A DNA stretch of 34,079 bases from Actinomycetes bacterium (GCA_029778715.1 JAKOPT010000128.1:1-34079), one strand, 5' to 3'. Positions 8,777-18,109 are shown, numbered from the stretch's first letter. The notes: a model not told the origin generated them from the sequence alone. Made by a program: numbers and translations.

Positions 8777-8857
8777 CGGTGGGAAAGGGGCACTTCACCC
8801 CCCGACTGTTGGGGTGCGAAGTGGACGGTGGGCGGTTCAGGCGGGAAAGGGGTGACA
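8777..8857 (+). repeat. 80-bp dispersed element, copy A (upstream of clpB)
   Basis: Begins CGGTGGGAAAGGGGCACTTC and ends GGCGGGAAAGGGGTGACA. Two other copies lie at 18213-18292 (minus) and 18915-18990 (plus). The middle has an inverted repeat, CACTTCGC...GCGAAGTG around a C-run/G-run pair; the left arm of this copy has one change (CACTTCAC). It ends 108 bp before the clpB start, outside the HAIR site. The rest of the 306-bp gap holds octamers at 8694 and 8742. Confidence 0.9.
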
Positions 8858-8892
8858 GGTGAGGTGGGCTGGGACGGGACAACAAGACAAGA

Positions 8893-8913
8893 GTTGAGTG
8901 GAATAGACTCAAC
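8893..8913 (+). promoter_or_regulatory. HAIR (HspR operator) before clpB
   Basis: GTTGAGT-N7-ACTCAAC is a perfect inverted repeat that differs from the HAIR consensus only in the two outermost bases. It lies 52 bp before the clpB start. It places clpB under HspR together with the dnaK operon 5.5 kb away. Confidence 0.88.
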
Positions 8914-8965
8914 TTCGTCACCGTTGTCTCCAGTGAACCCCCACCACTTGAAGGAGCCGTTTTCC

Positions 8966-11530
8966 GTGGAGCTGAAGCCGACGAACAAGGTCGCCGAGGC
9001 CCTGGCGCTCGCCCGGCGGGCCGCCCAGGCCGCCGGTCATGCCGAAATCACCCCTGACCAGTTGACGAGCAGCCTCATTCAACTCGACACGCCCCAGGCC
9101 GATGCGCTGCTCCAGGCCGCCGGCACCGGGGCCTCGCACGTCCTCGCCCAGGCCGATGCGCGGCTGCGTAAGCAACCGACGACAAGCGGCGGGGCGCAAG
9201 CCCCGACCTTCGGGCGGGCCGCCCTAGAGGTGCTCCAGCGCGCCGACACCCTCATGCGCGCCAAGGGGGACACTTTCCTCGCCTTCGACCTGCTCCTGCT
9301 CGCCCTCGCCGAGACCGGTCACCTGGCCGCCGTCGAGAAGCGGGGCGCCAAGGATATGGAAGTCAAGATCGACGCCCTCCGCGGGGGACGCAAGGTCACT
9401 TCCGAGGTGCCCGCCGAGGGCGGGGAGTCGCTGGCCAAGTACGGCACCGACCTCACCCAGGCGGCCCGCGACGGCAAGCTCGATCCCGTCATCGGCCGCG
9501 ACGCCGAGATCCGGCGGGTCGTCCAGGTCCTCTCCCGGCGCACGAAGAACAACCCGGTCCTCATCGGCGAACCCGGCGTCGGAAAGACCGCCGTCGTCGA
9601 GGGGTTGGCCCAGCGCATCGTCGACGGCGACGTCCCGGAGAGCCTGCGCGACAAGCGCCTCATCAGCCTCGACCTGGGCGCCATGGTCGCGGGCGCGAAA
9701 TACCGCGGTGAATTCGAGGAGCGCCTCAAGGCGGTCCTGGAGGAGATCAAGGCCAGCGACGGCGAGATCGTCACCTTCATCGATGAGTTGCACACCGTCG
9801 TCGGTGCCGGGGCGAGCGGCGAGGGCGCCATGGACGCCGGCAACATGCTCAAACCCATGCTCGCCCGCGGCGAGCTCCGGCTTGTCGGCGCCACCACGCT
9901 CGACGAGTTCCGCGAGCACATCGAGAAGGACCCGGCGCTGGAGCGCCGCTTCCAGCAGGTCTTCGTCGGCGAACCGAGCGTCGAGGACACCATCGCCATC
10001 CTCCGTGGCCTCAAGGAACGTTACGAGGCCCACCACAAGGTCGAGATCGAGGACTCCGCGCTCGTCGCCGCCGCCTCCCTGTCCGACCGGTACATCACTG
10101 GTCGTCAACTGCCCGACAAGGCCATCGACCTTGTCGACGAGGCGGCCTCCCGGCTGCGCATGGAAATCGACTCCAGCCCCGTCGAGATCGACCAGCTCCG
10201 CCGGGCCGTCGACCGGCTCACCATGGAGGAACTCCACCTGGCCAAGGAAACCGACCAGGCCTCCATCGACCGGCTCGCCAAACTCCGCACCGACCTCGCC
10301 GAGAAGAACGAGGAACTCGCCGCCCTCACCGCCCGCTGGGAGGCCGAGAAGTCCGGCCTCAACAAGGTCGGTGACCTGCGGGCCCAACTCGACGACCTGC
10401 GCACCCGCGCCGAGCGGCTCCAACGCGAGGGCGACTACGAGGGCGCCAGCCGCATCCTCTACGGCGAGATCCCCGCACTCGAAAAGGAACTGGTCGCCGC
10501 CAACGAGGCCGAACAGGCTCGCTCCGGTGACCTCATGGTCAAGGAGCGCGTCGGGGCCGACGACATCGCCGAGGTGATCTCGGCGTGGACCGGCATACCG
10601 GCGGGCCGTCTCCTCCAAGGCGAAACCGAGAAGCTCCTCTCCATGGAGTCGATCATCGGCGCCCGCCTCATCGGCCAAACCGAGGCCGTCCGCGCCGTCT
10701 CCGACGCCGTGCGCCGCAGCCGCGCCGGCCTCGCCGACCCCGACCGGCCCACCGGCAGTTTCCTCTTCCTCGGCCCCACGGGCGTCGGCAAGACCGAACT
10801 CGCCAAGAGCCTCGCGGACTTCCTCTTCGACGACGAGCGGGCCATGGTCCGCATCGACATGAGTGAGTATGCCGAGCGGCACGCCGTGGCTCGCCTCATC
10901 GGTGCTCCCCCCGGTTACGTCGGCTACGAAGAGGGCGGGCAACTCACCGAGGCGGTGCGCCGGCGCCCCTACTCCGTCGTCCTCCTCGACGAGGTGGAGA
11001 AGGCCCACCCCGAGACCTTCGACATCCTCCTCCAGGTCCTCGACGACGGTCGCCTCACCGACGGACAGGGTCGCACCGTCGACTTCCGCAACGTCATCCT
11101 CGTCATGACCTCCAACCTCGGCAGCCAGTTCCTCGTCGACCCGATGCTCTCCCCGGAGGAGAAGCGCGAGGCCGTCATGGGCATCGTGCGGACCGCGTTC
11201 AAACCCGAGTTCCTCAACCGGCTCGACGAGGTCGTCGTGTTCGAGGCGCTCACCCGGGACGAGTTGGCCCACATCGTCGACCTCCAGGTCCGGGCGCTCG
11301 CGACTCGCCTCCACGAGCGGCGCATCGTCCTCGAGGTGACCGACGCCGCCCGCACTTGGCTCGCCGAGCAGGGCTACGACCCGGCCTACGGGGCGCGCCC
11401 GCTGCGCCGCCTCATCCAAAAGGAGGTCGGCGACCGGCTCGCCCGCGCGCTGCTCTCCGGTGCGGTGCGCGACGGGTCGACGGTCACCGTTGATGTCGAC
11501 CCCGACTCCGGCGGGCTCGTGCTCGCCTGA
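8966..11530 (+). CDS. clpB: ATP-dependent disaggregase ClpB
   Basis: 854 residues, the normal length. An N-terminal repeat domain comes first, then AAA-1 with GEPGVGKT (about 201-208) and the Walker B region [15 protein letters not shown]. The long coiled middle domain (about 410-520) binds DnaK, and AAA-2 has GPTGVGKT (about 603-610). GTG 8966 has AAGGAG upstream and gives [20 protein letters not shown], a sensible ClpB start. The hexamer threads aggregated proteins through its pore and hands them to DnaK/DnaJ/GrpE, all encoded nearby. The HAIR at 8893-8913 indicates HspR control. An 80-bp dispersed element also lies upstream. Confidence 0.97.
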   Translation: MELKPTNKVAEALALARRAAQAAGHAEITPDQLTSSLIQLDTPQADALLQAAGTGASHVLAQADARLRKQPTTSGGAQAPTFGRAALEVLQRADTLMRAKGDTFLAFDLLLLALAETGHLAAVEKRGAKDMEVKIDALRGGRKVTSEVPAEGGESLAKYGTDLTQAARDGKLDPVIGRDAEIRRVVQVLSRRTKNNPVLIGEPGVGKTAVVEGLAQRIVDGDVPESLRDKRLISLDLGAMVAGAKYRGEFEERLKAVLEEIKASDGEIVTFIDELHTVVGAGASGEGAMDAGNMLKPMLARGELRLVGATTLDEFREHIEKDPALERRFQQVFVGEPSVEDTIAILRGLKERYEAHHKVEIEDSALVAAASLSDRYITGRQLPDKAIDLVDEAASRLRMEIDSSPVEIDQLRRAVDRLTMEELHLAKETDQASIDRLAKLRTDLAEKNEELAALTARWEAEKSGLNKVGDLRAQLDDLRTRAERLQREGDYEGASRILYGEIPALEKELVAANEAEQARSGDLMVKERVGADDIAEVISAWTGIPAGRLLQGETEKLLSMESIIGARLIGQTEAVRAVSDAVRRSRAGLADPDRPTGSFLFLGPTGVGKTELAKSLADFLFDDERAMVRIDMSEYAERHAVARLIGAPPGYVGYEEGGQLTEAVRRRPYSVVLLDEVEKAHPETFDILLQVLDDGRLTDGQGRTVDFRNVILVMTSNLGSQFLVDPMLSPEEKREAVMGIVRTAFKPEFLNRLDEVVVFEALTRDELAHIVDLQVRALATRLHERRIVLEVTDAARTWLAEQGYDPAYGARPLRRLIQKEVGDRLARALLSGAVRDGSTVTVDVDPDSGGLVLA

Positions 11531-11648
11531 CGCACCACCCAGCCGGCCCGGGATGCCGCCACCCAGCCGGCCGGGGCGCCGCCCGCCACTCCTCCGGTCG
11601 GTGCCGGGCCGCGAGGTCTGGACCCTGAGTCAGGGCTGAGGCCACCCC

Positions 11649-11684
11649 CATAGGGACGGTATGCCGCGGCATACCGTCCCTATG
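11649..11684. terminator. 36-bp perfect palindrome made of two head-to-head GTATGCCG octamers
   Basis: The 18-base arms (11649-11666 and 11667-11684) are perfectly complementary with no loop base. The centre is GTATGCCG followed at once by CGGCATAC. It lies 118 bp after the clpB stop and 47 bp before the next gene, so it is well placed as a clpB terminator. There is no T tract. As DNA it could also form a cruciform. In Neisseria and Haemophilus, inverted uptake sequences commonly serve as terminators. Confidence 0.6.
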
Positions 11685-11731
11685 CTGGCGCCCGCCGGTG
11701 TGGTGCCGGACGGATTCGAAGGGTGCGGTGC

Positions 11732-12599
11732 ATGAGGCAGGTCTGGCTGGTTCGACGCGGCGTGGCGGTGATCGTCGGTGTCACGCTCGCGACCGGGGTC
11801 GGGGCCTGTGGCGCCCTCCCGTGGCACCTCGGCCATCGCGGTGCGAGCGCGTCGCCCGCTCCTGGCGTCCCGGGCGGCCGCCCCGGCGACGGGTCCGACC
11901 CCACGCCGAGTCGGGTCACGGCATACGCCATCGTCGGTGGCCACGACCTCTCACCGGCCCCGACCACTCGGGACGCCGCGCTCTGGGCGACCTTCCGGGC
12001 CGTGGCGTCCGACGGCGTCATCGCCGCCAAAGTGGCGAGTTTCCAGGTGTCGGAGGAGAAATCGGATCGGTTGGCCCAGGTCTCCCGCAGCGAGGCCGAC
12101 CCGAGCCGGTGGGACGTCGACATCAACGCGACCGCGACCACCGACCAGCGCGACCTCGTCGTCACCCTCGTCCACGAGTACGGCCACATCGTCACCCTGA
12201 GCCCGCCGGAGGTGACCGCGCAGACGCCCTGCCCGGGCGTCACCATCGACGAGGGGTGCGCCGTGCCCCAGTCCCTCGACCGTCACGACGCGCTGGTGGG
12301 CCGGATACGGGGACGGCGCGGCGAGCGCGCCCGACCGGGACGCCGACACCGCCGACGCGCTCGCGGCCGCGCATCCCGGCGCCTTCGTCAGTGGGTATGC
12401 CGCGACCAGCCCGGTCGAGGACCTCGCCGAGACGTGGGCCTGGTTCGTCCTCACCGACAAGCCGGCGGGCGCCGGGGAGGCGCAGGACAAGATCCGGTTT
12501 CTCTGGGAACGCCCCGACCTCGTCACCGAACGCGGCCGCATCCGCGCCGACCTGGCCGCGGCCGGCCTGCCGCAACCGGACCCCGCGACCACCCAGTGA
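11732..12599 (+). pseudogene. Lipoprotein with HExxH-like HEYGH motif, frameshifted
   Basis: ATG 11732 follows GAAGGG. The first part encodes a signal peptide with a lipobox-like GVGAC, a Gly/Pro linker and a domain with VTLVHEYGHIVTL, resembling a zinc-peptidase helix, followed by CPGVTIDEGCAVPQS. Between about 12265 and 12294 the coding frame changes. The continuing frame reads WWAGYGDGAASAPD, then SGYAATSPVEDLAETWAWFV and DKIRFLWERPDLVTERGRI, and stops at 12597-12599. One extra base, or two missing, accounts for it. Intact it would have about 288 residues. HEYGH followed by a downstream Glu-rich helix suggests a metallopeptidase-like fold, but activity is not shown. Real mutation and base-call error are both open. 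Confidence 0.7.
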
Positions 12600-12662
12600 T
12601 TCGCGTCAACGAACAGCGGTTGAGCCCCCGGGATCCCGTGCCTACCCAGTAGGGTGACGGCC

Positions 12663-13370
12663 ATGCTGCGCCGCCTCCGCACCCTGGTTGCTGCCCTGGT
12701 TGTCGGGCTGGCCGTCGGGTTCCTGGTCGCCGGCTGCAGCAGCACGCCCTCGGCGCCGCAGGTCACCCCGCAGCAGGCGCTCGACAAGGCGCGTTCGACG
12801 CTCGCGACCGCCAAGTTCGTCACCATGGTGCTGACGAGCAGCGGGGTGCCTGAGGGGCGCAACGGCGTCACCGCGGCCACCGGCACCGGCGAGGTGTCCG
12901 CCACCGCGCCCAAGTTCCAGGGCACGATCACGGGCACCGTCAACGGCCTCAAGGGCAACATCGACATCATCTGCATCACCGACAAGGCGTGGTGGAAGTT
13001 CTTCACCCCGAACTACACGCCCGCCGACCTCGCCTCCCTTGGCGCCCCCAACGCCGCGGCCTTCTTCCACCCCGACAGCGGCCTGACTTCGGTGCTTGCC
13101 GCCACCACCGACCTCACCGCGAAGGGCAAGGCGCGCCTGGGTTCGGAGGTCCTCACTTCGTATGCCGGGCACGTCCCGTCGGCGCCCATCACGAGCCTGC
13201 TCCACCTGGGTGAGGGGGCCGCGCCGTTCGAGGTGACCTACGGGCTGACCGATGCCGGTGAGGTGCGGCAGGCGGTGCTGACCGGGGCGTTCTTTGCCGG
13301 GTCCATCTCGACGTACACCGTGACGCTGACCGACTACGGCAAGGCGGCGACCATCACGGCTCCGTCGTGA
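12663..13370 (+). CDS. LppX/LprG-family lipoprotein
   Basis: 235 residues. The signal peptide ends in the lipobox LVAGC (residues 23-27). The body fits the LppX_LprAFG family: ALDKARSTLATAKFVTMVLTS, a beta-rich half-barrel, and VTYGLTDAGEVRQAVLTGAF. In mycobacteria LprG carries triacylated lipids from the membrane to the cell envelope with the MFS pump P55 (Rv1410c) encoded just downstream. The same arrangement occurs here: the next gene is an MFS exporter overlapping by 4 bases. ATG 12663 has AGGG at good spacing; GTG 12654 is an alternative. Confidence 0.88.
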   Translation: MLRRLRTLVAALVVGLAVGFLVAGCSSTPSAPQVTPQQALDKARSTLATAKFVTMVLTSSGVPEGRNGVTAATGTGEVSATAPKFQGTITGTVNGLKGNIDIICITDKAWWKFFTPNYTPADLASLGAPNAAAFFHPDSGLTSVLAATTDLTAKGKARLGSEVLTSYAGHVPSAPITSLLHLGEGAAPFEVTYGLTDAGEVRQAVLTGAFFAGSISTYTVTLTDYGKAATITAPS

Positions 13371-15430
13371 CCGGGCCGGACGCTGCCTCGTCAGCGAACC
13401 CCTCGTCGGCGAACCCCTCGTCAGCGGGTCCCTCGTCAGCGGGTCCCTTGTCAGCGGGTCCGCCGGCTGTCGGGCCCACTGCCGGGCACACCGCGCCGCG
13501 CGCGCTGCTGGCGACCGCCTCGGTGGCCGTGGCGCTCGCTGCCGCCGACACCTATGTCGTCGTCTTGGCCTTGACCGACATGATGGCCGGGGTCGGGTTG
13601 GGCGTGACTGCGCTCCAACAGGCTGCGCCGATCATTTCGGGTTTCCTCCTCGGTTATGTCGCGGTGCTCCCCCTCATCGGGCGGATTGCCGACCTCACCT
13701 CTCGCCAGCGCGTGCTGTTGGGGTGTCTCGGGGTATTCGTCGTGGGTAGTGCGGTCACCGCGCTCGCCGTCGAACTCCCGGTCCTCGTCACCGGTCGCCT
13801 CATCCAGGGGATGGGTGGTGGCGGCTTGGTTCCGACCACCTTGGCGCTGGTCGCCGACCTGTGGCCACCGGGTCGACGCGGTATGCCGCTGGGCTTGGTC
13901 GGTGCCGTCCAGGAACTGGGTTCGGTGCTCGGCCCGCTCCTGGGGGCCGCGATCCTGGCGGTCGCCGACTGGCGCTGGATCTTCTGGCTGAACGCGCTGG
14001 CCGGCCTGGTGCTGCTCGGGGTCGTGGCCCTGCTCAGCGCACGGCACCCCGCAGCCGGGTCTGCCGGCGAGCCAAGCGACGGCGGAGGAGGATCGGTACA
14101 CAACCCACCTATTGGTCAGTTGTTGACGGGGAAGTCGGTACATAAGCCACCTATTGGTCGGTTGTTGACGCGGAGGTCGGTACATAACCCACCTATTGGT
14201 CAGTTGTTGACGGGGAAGTCGGTACATAACCCACCTATTGGTCAGTTGTTGACGGGGAAGTCGGTACACAAGCCACCTATTGGTCAGTTGTGGACGCGGA
14301 GGTCGGTACACAACCCACCTATTGGTCAGTTGTGGACGGGGGCGTCGACGCTGGTCGCGATGCTCACCGTCGTGGGGCTGGCGCTGCTCGTCCTGGCCCT
14401 TGCGGCACCCGAGGCGCTCACGACGAGTGTCACGTGGGGCATTCCGTTCATCCCGCTCGGCACATCCGCTTCCCGCGTGGCGACGCCCATCGGCGTCATA
14501 GCCCTTGCGCTCCTCGCGCTGGCGCTCGCGCTCTGGCTGCGCCGGTCGTCGCCGGTGCTGCGACAGGCCGACCTACTCGGCGCCCTCCTCCTCGGTACCG
14601 CTCTCGGCGCGGTCATCCTCACCTTCGCCGCGGCCGACCCCCAACGCGAGGTGGTCGGACCCTGGGGGCTGGTCCTGTTGCCGGTGGGAGGAGTGGCGAG
14701 TGCGGCATACCTGATCCACCATCGGCGGGCGGCTCACCCACTGGTGCCGCGGGGCCTGATCCGCGGACGGGCGGCGTGGGCGCTCGTCGTGAGCGCGGCT
14801 GTCGGGGTGGCGCTCGTGGCCGTTGTCGTCGACGTGCCGTTGCTCGCCCGGCTGGTCCACACCGACTCGGAAACGGGGGCGGCGTTCGTGCTCGTCCGGT
14901 TCCTCGTCGCGGTGCCGGTGGGGGCGCTGTGCGGGGGCTGGCTGCTGCGCTGGACCGGCGACGGGCTGGTGGCGGCGGGCGGCTTGCTGGCGGCGGCGAG
15001 CGGCCTGGCATTCATGACGACCTGGGGACGCGGGTCGCTGGACACCGGGGCCTCGGTGGCGGTGCTCGCGGCGGTGGGGTTCGGGGTCGGGCTGGCACTC
15101 GCGCCCGTCAACAACGCGGCGCTGGCCCGCGTCCCGGAGGCGGCGCACGGCACCGTCAGCGCCCTCGTCGTGGTCGCCCGCATGGTCGGGATGGTTGTCG
15201 GCCTCGCGCTGCTCACCGCCGTTGGGCTGCACGCGTATTACGCGGCGGTCGCAGCCCTCCCCGACCCCACCGACACGCGCGCCCTCGTCGACGCAGGTCT
15301 GGTCCAGGTCCATTGGGTGTTCCGGGGCGCGGCGCTCGCCGCCGGGCTGGGGGCCGTGGTGGCTCTCCTCCTCGGGGTGCGCCGCCCCTCGTATGCCGCG
15401 GCGCGGCATACGCACACCGTCGGCCTATGA
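13367..15430 (+). CDS. DHA2-type MFS exporter, P55-like, with repeat insertion in the central loop
   Basis: 687 residues. GTG 13367 overlaps the lprG-like stop by 4 bases. A Ser/Pro/Ala leader built of five 15-bp repeats comes first, then six membrane segments with the cytoplasmic MFS motif GRIADLTSRQRVLLG after TM2 and a DHA2-type GPLLGA motif C in TM5. The TM6-TM7 loop (residues 243-326) consists of six 14-residue repeats of the form SVHNPPIGQLLTGK. Eight further membrane segments follow, consistent with a 14-TM DHA2 pump. Position after an LprG-like gene suggests lipid export as for Mycobacterium P55 (about 518 residues); the loop repeats explain half of the extra length. An inverted octamer pair (15390-15412) lies in the last codons. 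Confidence 0.88.
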   Translation: MTGPDAASSANPSSANPSSAGPSSAGPLSAGPPAVGPTAGHTAPRALLATASVAVALAAADTYVVVLALTDMMAGVGLGVTALQQAAPIISGFLLGYVAVLPLIGRIADLTSRQRVLLGCLGVFVVGSAVTALAVELPVLVTGRLIQGMGGGGLVPTTLALVADLWPPGRRGMPLGLVGAVQELGSVLGPLLGAAILAVADWRWIFWLNALAGLVLLGVVALLSARHPAAGSAGEPSDGGGGSVHNPPIGQLLTGKSVHKPPIGRLLTRRSVHNPPIGQLLTGKSVHNPPIGQLLTGKSVHKPPIGQLWTRRSVHNPPIGQLWTGASTLVAMLTVVGLALLVLALAAPEALTTSVTWGIPFIPLGTSASRVATPIGVIALALLALALALWLRRSSPVLRQADLLGALLLGTALGAVILTFAAADPQREVVGPWGLVLLPVGGVASAAYLIHHRRAAHPLVPRGLIRGRAAWALVVSAAVGVALVAVVVDVPLLARLVHTDSETGAAFVLVRFLVAVPVGALCGGWLLRWTGDGLVAAGGLLAAASGLAFMTTWGRGSLDTGASVAVLAAVGFGVGLALAPVNNAALARVPEAAHGTVSALVVVARMVGMVVGLALLTAVGLHAYYAAVAALPDPTDTRALVDAGLVQVHWVFRGAALAAGLGAVVALLLGVRRPSYAAARHTHTVGL
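13388..13462 (+). repeat. Five 15-bp tandem repeats in the MFS N-terminus
   Basis: Five units of TCGTCAGCGaacCCC/gggtCCC type encode SSANP SSANP SSAGP SSAGP LSAGP. The first two and the last three form subgroups, showing stepwise expansion. They add a flexible cytoplasmic leader and are likely variable in copy number. Confidence 0.88.
14093..14344 (+). repeat. Six 42-bp tandem repeats inside the MFS gene
   Basis: Six uninterrupted units of exactly 42 bp begin at 14093, 14135, 14177, 14219, 14261 and 14303. Each has the invariant core CCACCTATTGGTC. Variants are AAC/AAG (Asn/Lys), CAG/CGG (Gln/Arg), TTG/TGG (Leu/Trp) and GGGAAG/CGGAGG. The unit is in phase with the gene, giving SVHNPPIGQLLTGK and variants. 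The same core recurs at 27699-27887 in the glnH-like gene. Confidence 0.95.
15390..15412. terminator. Inverted GTATGCCG pair at the end of the MFS gene
   Basis: CGTATGCCGC (15390-15399) and GCGGCATACG (15403-15412) are perfect 10-base arms around a 3-base loop, 16 bases before the last base of the stop codon. It would form a very stable hairpin in the transcript end. No T tract follows, so terminator function is inferred. Confidence 0.5.
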
Positions 15431-15581
15431 CGCCATTGGCCGGCAGCGAGACCCTGGGCCGTGACCCACACGAAGTCGGCGAGACGGCATCCGGCCTTCC
15501 GGGGCCTCCGGAGCCCAAGGTGAGGTGCGGGCGCCCGGTGAGCCCACCGGTGCCGCTGCGCCCAGGCACCTGAAAGCGCTA

Positions 15582-16274
15582 CTACGGCACCTGACGGGGC
15601 GTTCCCTCATCGGCGCTTGGTGCCTGTTGGCCAGGCACTGCGGGCGCGGGGAGGGCCCGGGCCGGAGCGACCGGGAGCGTGGCGGCCGGGCACGCGGTGC
15701 CGACAACGGTGCCGGAGACCGAGGTGCAGAACGTCTCAGCCGGGCAGGCGGCGAGGGTACCGGAGAAGGCAATCCGGATCTGGCTCCGTAGGTTCCACGC
15801 GGCGACATCGGTGGCGCCGATAGCGTAGGCCCAACTGACGCTGGCCCCGCCCGCGATAGTGGCCGTTGTCGTGAAGGTGAAGGTCACGGTGCCGTTGGCC
15901 GCCAGGGCTTGCGAGATCGTGGCTGTGCCCACGCCATTGAGGCTTGACACGGTGACCGTGCGGGCCGTGGCGGTCTCGTTTTCCAGCAGCCAGGTGATCG
16001 TCGCACCGGCCGGGATGCTGACCGAACCCGCGAGGTTGGTCGCGCTGATCCGGTCCGCTGAGGCGGACAGCGGGACCTCTGCGACCGCGAGATCCGGGCA
16101 CCCGGAGGTGGCGAGCGCTGGAGCGGCGGCAGCCACCGCGAGCACGGGGAGCGTCCAAGCGGCGCTTGCCGTCACCCGGCGGCGAGTGAGCCTTGCTGAG
16201 GACGCGGACCATCGAGCGTGACCGGGATCGGCGGTGGCATCGCGCGATGGCGACCCGGGAATTCGGGGGCGCAT
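15582..16274 (-). CDS. Secreted protein with RR-type signal peptide, unknown function
   Basis: 230 residues. The leader contains LTRRRVTASAAWTLPVLAVA and a probable ALA-TSGC cleavage area, a signal type with twin arginines and AAWxxP that is common among actinobacterial surface proteins. The mature part has a beta-rich domain (SIPAGATITWLLENETATAR) resembling Ig-like or bacterial adhesion folds, and a Pro/Ala-rich tail. ATG 16274 has AGGAGG 6-8 bases upstream. The glycine-rich protein at 20048-21127 has a closely similar leader. I see no catalytic motif. The 151 bp between this gene and the convergent MFS gene hold nothing else. Confidence 0.72.
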   Translation of the reverse strand: MRPRIPGSPSRDATADPGHARWSASSARLTRRRVTASAAWTLPVLAVAAAAPALATSGCPDLAVAEVPLSASADRISATNLAGSVSIPAGATITWLLENETATARTVTVSSLNGVGTATISQALAANGTVTFTFTTTATIAGGASVSWAYAIGATDVAAWNLRSQIRIAFSGTLAACPAETFCTSVSGTVVGTACPAATLPVAPARALPAPAVPGQQAPSADEGTPRQVP

Positions 16275-16430
16275 GGAGGCCCTCCTGCCAGAGTGTGCAC
16301 GGCTCTGGACCTCTCCAGGGCCACTCGCAGGCTAGCAAGGACTGGACGAGCGCGAAGCAGCGGCCAGAGGTGGCCTTGTTCCGCCGGAGCATGAGCCCCG
16401 GTCGGGTCGGTGCGGACTCGTCGGGGCCGG

Positions 16431-17303
16431 TCAGCGGGCCGCGTCGATGAACTCGATGAGCGCGTCGGTGACCTGGTGGGTGGCTTCGTACATGAGCATG
16501 TGGCCGAGGTCGGGGATGACGGTGAGGCGCGCGGAGGGAATGGCGTCTTGGAGCATCCGGGCATAACTGACCGGGGTGAGACGGTCCATCGAGCCGACGA
16601 GGATGTGCGTGGGGACATCGACGAAGTGGGCGAGCGATTCGATCTCGTCGTGGTCCTCGATGGCGTGGAAGAACTGGCCGATCGTCGGCATCTTGGTGCG
16701 TTGGATCATCGCGACCGCGGTCTTGATGTCGCTCGGTTTGGCGCCCCGGCCAAAAAGCAACCGCCCCTGGACGGCCGTCGGCACGAGCACGCGCGGCGCG
16801 ATCCGGGGCGCGCGCGCCGCCACGCCCATGACGAACGACTCCAACGGGATCGGGCGCCGCCCCTGGACAGAAGCGGCGGTGCCGACGAGCACCACGCCGC
16901 ACACCCGGGCGCCGAAATGGGTGTGGTGGCTCCCGGCATACGCCATCACCGTCATGCCGCCCATGGAGTGGCCGCCGAGCAGCACCGGGCCCTCGGGAGC
17001 GGCGGCGTCGATGACCGCCCGCAGGTCGGAGGCCAGCAGCCGCACGGTCGCCCGATCGGGGTGCCCCATCGAGGACTCGCCGTGACCGCGCTGGTCGTAG
17101 GCGACCACGCGCACCGGGCGGTGTTGGAGCAACTCGTCGATGACTGGTTCCCAGGCGTGCCGGGTGAGGGTCCAGCCGTGGGCGAGCACGATGGTCGGCA
17201 ACTCCGGATCGACCGTGCCCTCGGCGGGGAGGTACTCCTCGGCCTGCAGCACCGCATCGTCACTGACCGGCACCGTGAACTGGCGGGTCGTCGGTGGCCT
17301 CAT
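16431..17303 (-). CDS. Alpha/beta hydrolase
   Basis: 290 residues. The fold is clear: oxyanion HGW at 42-44, nucleophile elbow GHSMGG with Ser113, acid in GSMDRLTP (Asp240) and His268 in DLGHMLMYE. Length and motifs match esterase/lipase-like or haloperoxidase-like hydrolases; the substrate cannot be told. No signal peptide, so it is cytoplasmic. ATG 17303 overlaps the xthA stop by 4 bases, so it is the second gene of an xthA-hydrolase operon. The 156 bp after it hold no gene. Confidence 0.9.
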   Translation of the reverse strand: MRPPTTRQFTVPVSDDAVLQAEEYLPAEGTVDPELPTIVLAHGWTLTRHAWEPVIDELLQHRPVRVVAYDQRGHGESSMGHPDRATVRLLASDLRAVIDAAAPEGPVLLGGHSMGGMTVMAYAGSHHTHFGARVCGVVLVGTAASVQGRRPIPLESFVMGVAARAPRIAPRVLVPTAVQGRLLFGRGAKPSDIKTAVAMIQRTKMPTIGQFFHAIEDHDEIESLAHFVDVPTHILVGSMDRLTPVSYARMLQDAIPSARLTVIPDLGHMLMYEATHQVTDALIEFIDAAR

Positions 17304-18109
17304 CGTCCGGCTCCGCTCAACTCGACGACGACAGGGGCGTGGTCGCTCGCACCCTTGCCCTTGCGCTCCTCACGGTCGATGGCGGCCCCGTGGACCCGGG
17401 CCGCGAACGGCGCCGAGCCGAGGATGAAGTCGATCCGCATGCCCTGCCGTTTGGCGAAGCGCAACTGTTGGTAGTCCCAGTAGGTATAGACGCCGGGGCC
17501 GGGTGCGTGCGGCCGCACCACGTCGACCAGCCCGGCCTCGGTGAGAAACGCTCCGTATGCCGCGCGCTCCCGCGGGCTCACGTGGCTCTTGTCGGCATAG
17601 AACTCCATCGACCAGACATCCTCGTCTCGGGGGGCGATGTTCCAGTCCCCGCACAGGGCGACTGGCAGGGGGTCGGCAGCCCAGCGGCTGGCTTCGTTCT
17701 TGAGAGCCGACAACCAGGCGATCTTGTAGTCCATGTGGGGGTCGTTGAGGTGGCGACCGTTGGGGACGTAGAGCGACCAGAGGCGGACGGCGTCCTCGCC
17801 CGCGCCGACGGTGGCGCCGATCGCGCGGGCCTCGATTTGTGGCGGTTCGCCCCAGGCGGGGACGCCCGGGAAGCCGACCTCGACGTCGGTGAGGCCCACT
17901 CGGGAGAGGATCGCCACGCCGTTCCACTGGTTGAGTCCGTGATGTGCGACGTCGTAGCCAGCGTCGCGGAGCCGCTCGTACGGGAATTGAGAATCCTTGG
18001 CCTTGGACTCTTGGAGGGCGAGCACGTCGACCTCGTTGCGGGTCAGCCACGACTCGACTCGGTCGATCCGGGACCGGATCGAGTTGACGTTCCAGGTGGC
18101 CAACCGCAT
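17300..18109 (-). CDS. xthA: Exodeoxyribonuclease III / AP endonuclease
   Basis: 269 residues, typical for ExoIII. Motifs in order: MRLATWNVNSIRSR (metal site), LALQESKA with the metal-binding Glu, SLYVPNGR, CGDWNIAP (active-site Asp/Asn) and KGASDHAPVVVEL with the catalytic His near the end. The enzyme repairs abasic sites and 3' blocks using Mg2+. The start gives the exact family N-terminus. The 80-bp dispersed element copy B lies about 100 bp upstream in the same orientation as the gene. The alpha/beta hydrolase follows with a 4-base overlap. Confidence 0.95.
   Translation of the reverse strand: MRLATWNVNSIRSRIDRVESWLTRNEVDVLALQESKAKDSQFPYERLRDAGYDVAHHGLNQWNGVAILSRVGLTDVEVGFPGVPAWGEPPQIEARAIGATVGAGEDAVRLWSLYVPNGRHLNDPHMDYKIAWLSALKNEASRWAADPLPVALCGDWNIAPRDEDVWSMEFYADKSHVSPRERAAYGAFLTEAGLVDVVRPHAPGPGVYTYWDYQQLRFAKRQGMRIDFILGSAPFAARVHGAAIDREERKGKGASDHAPVVVELSGAGR

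Noticed and set aside
11649..11684. Palindrome as a standard rho-independent terminator
   Set aside because: There is no T tract after it; termination is still likely from position, but the classic form is not met.
14093..14344. 42-bp array as a possible CRISPR
   Set aside because: Units are contiguous with no unique spacers, and they are in-frame coding sequence within a transporter.
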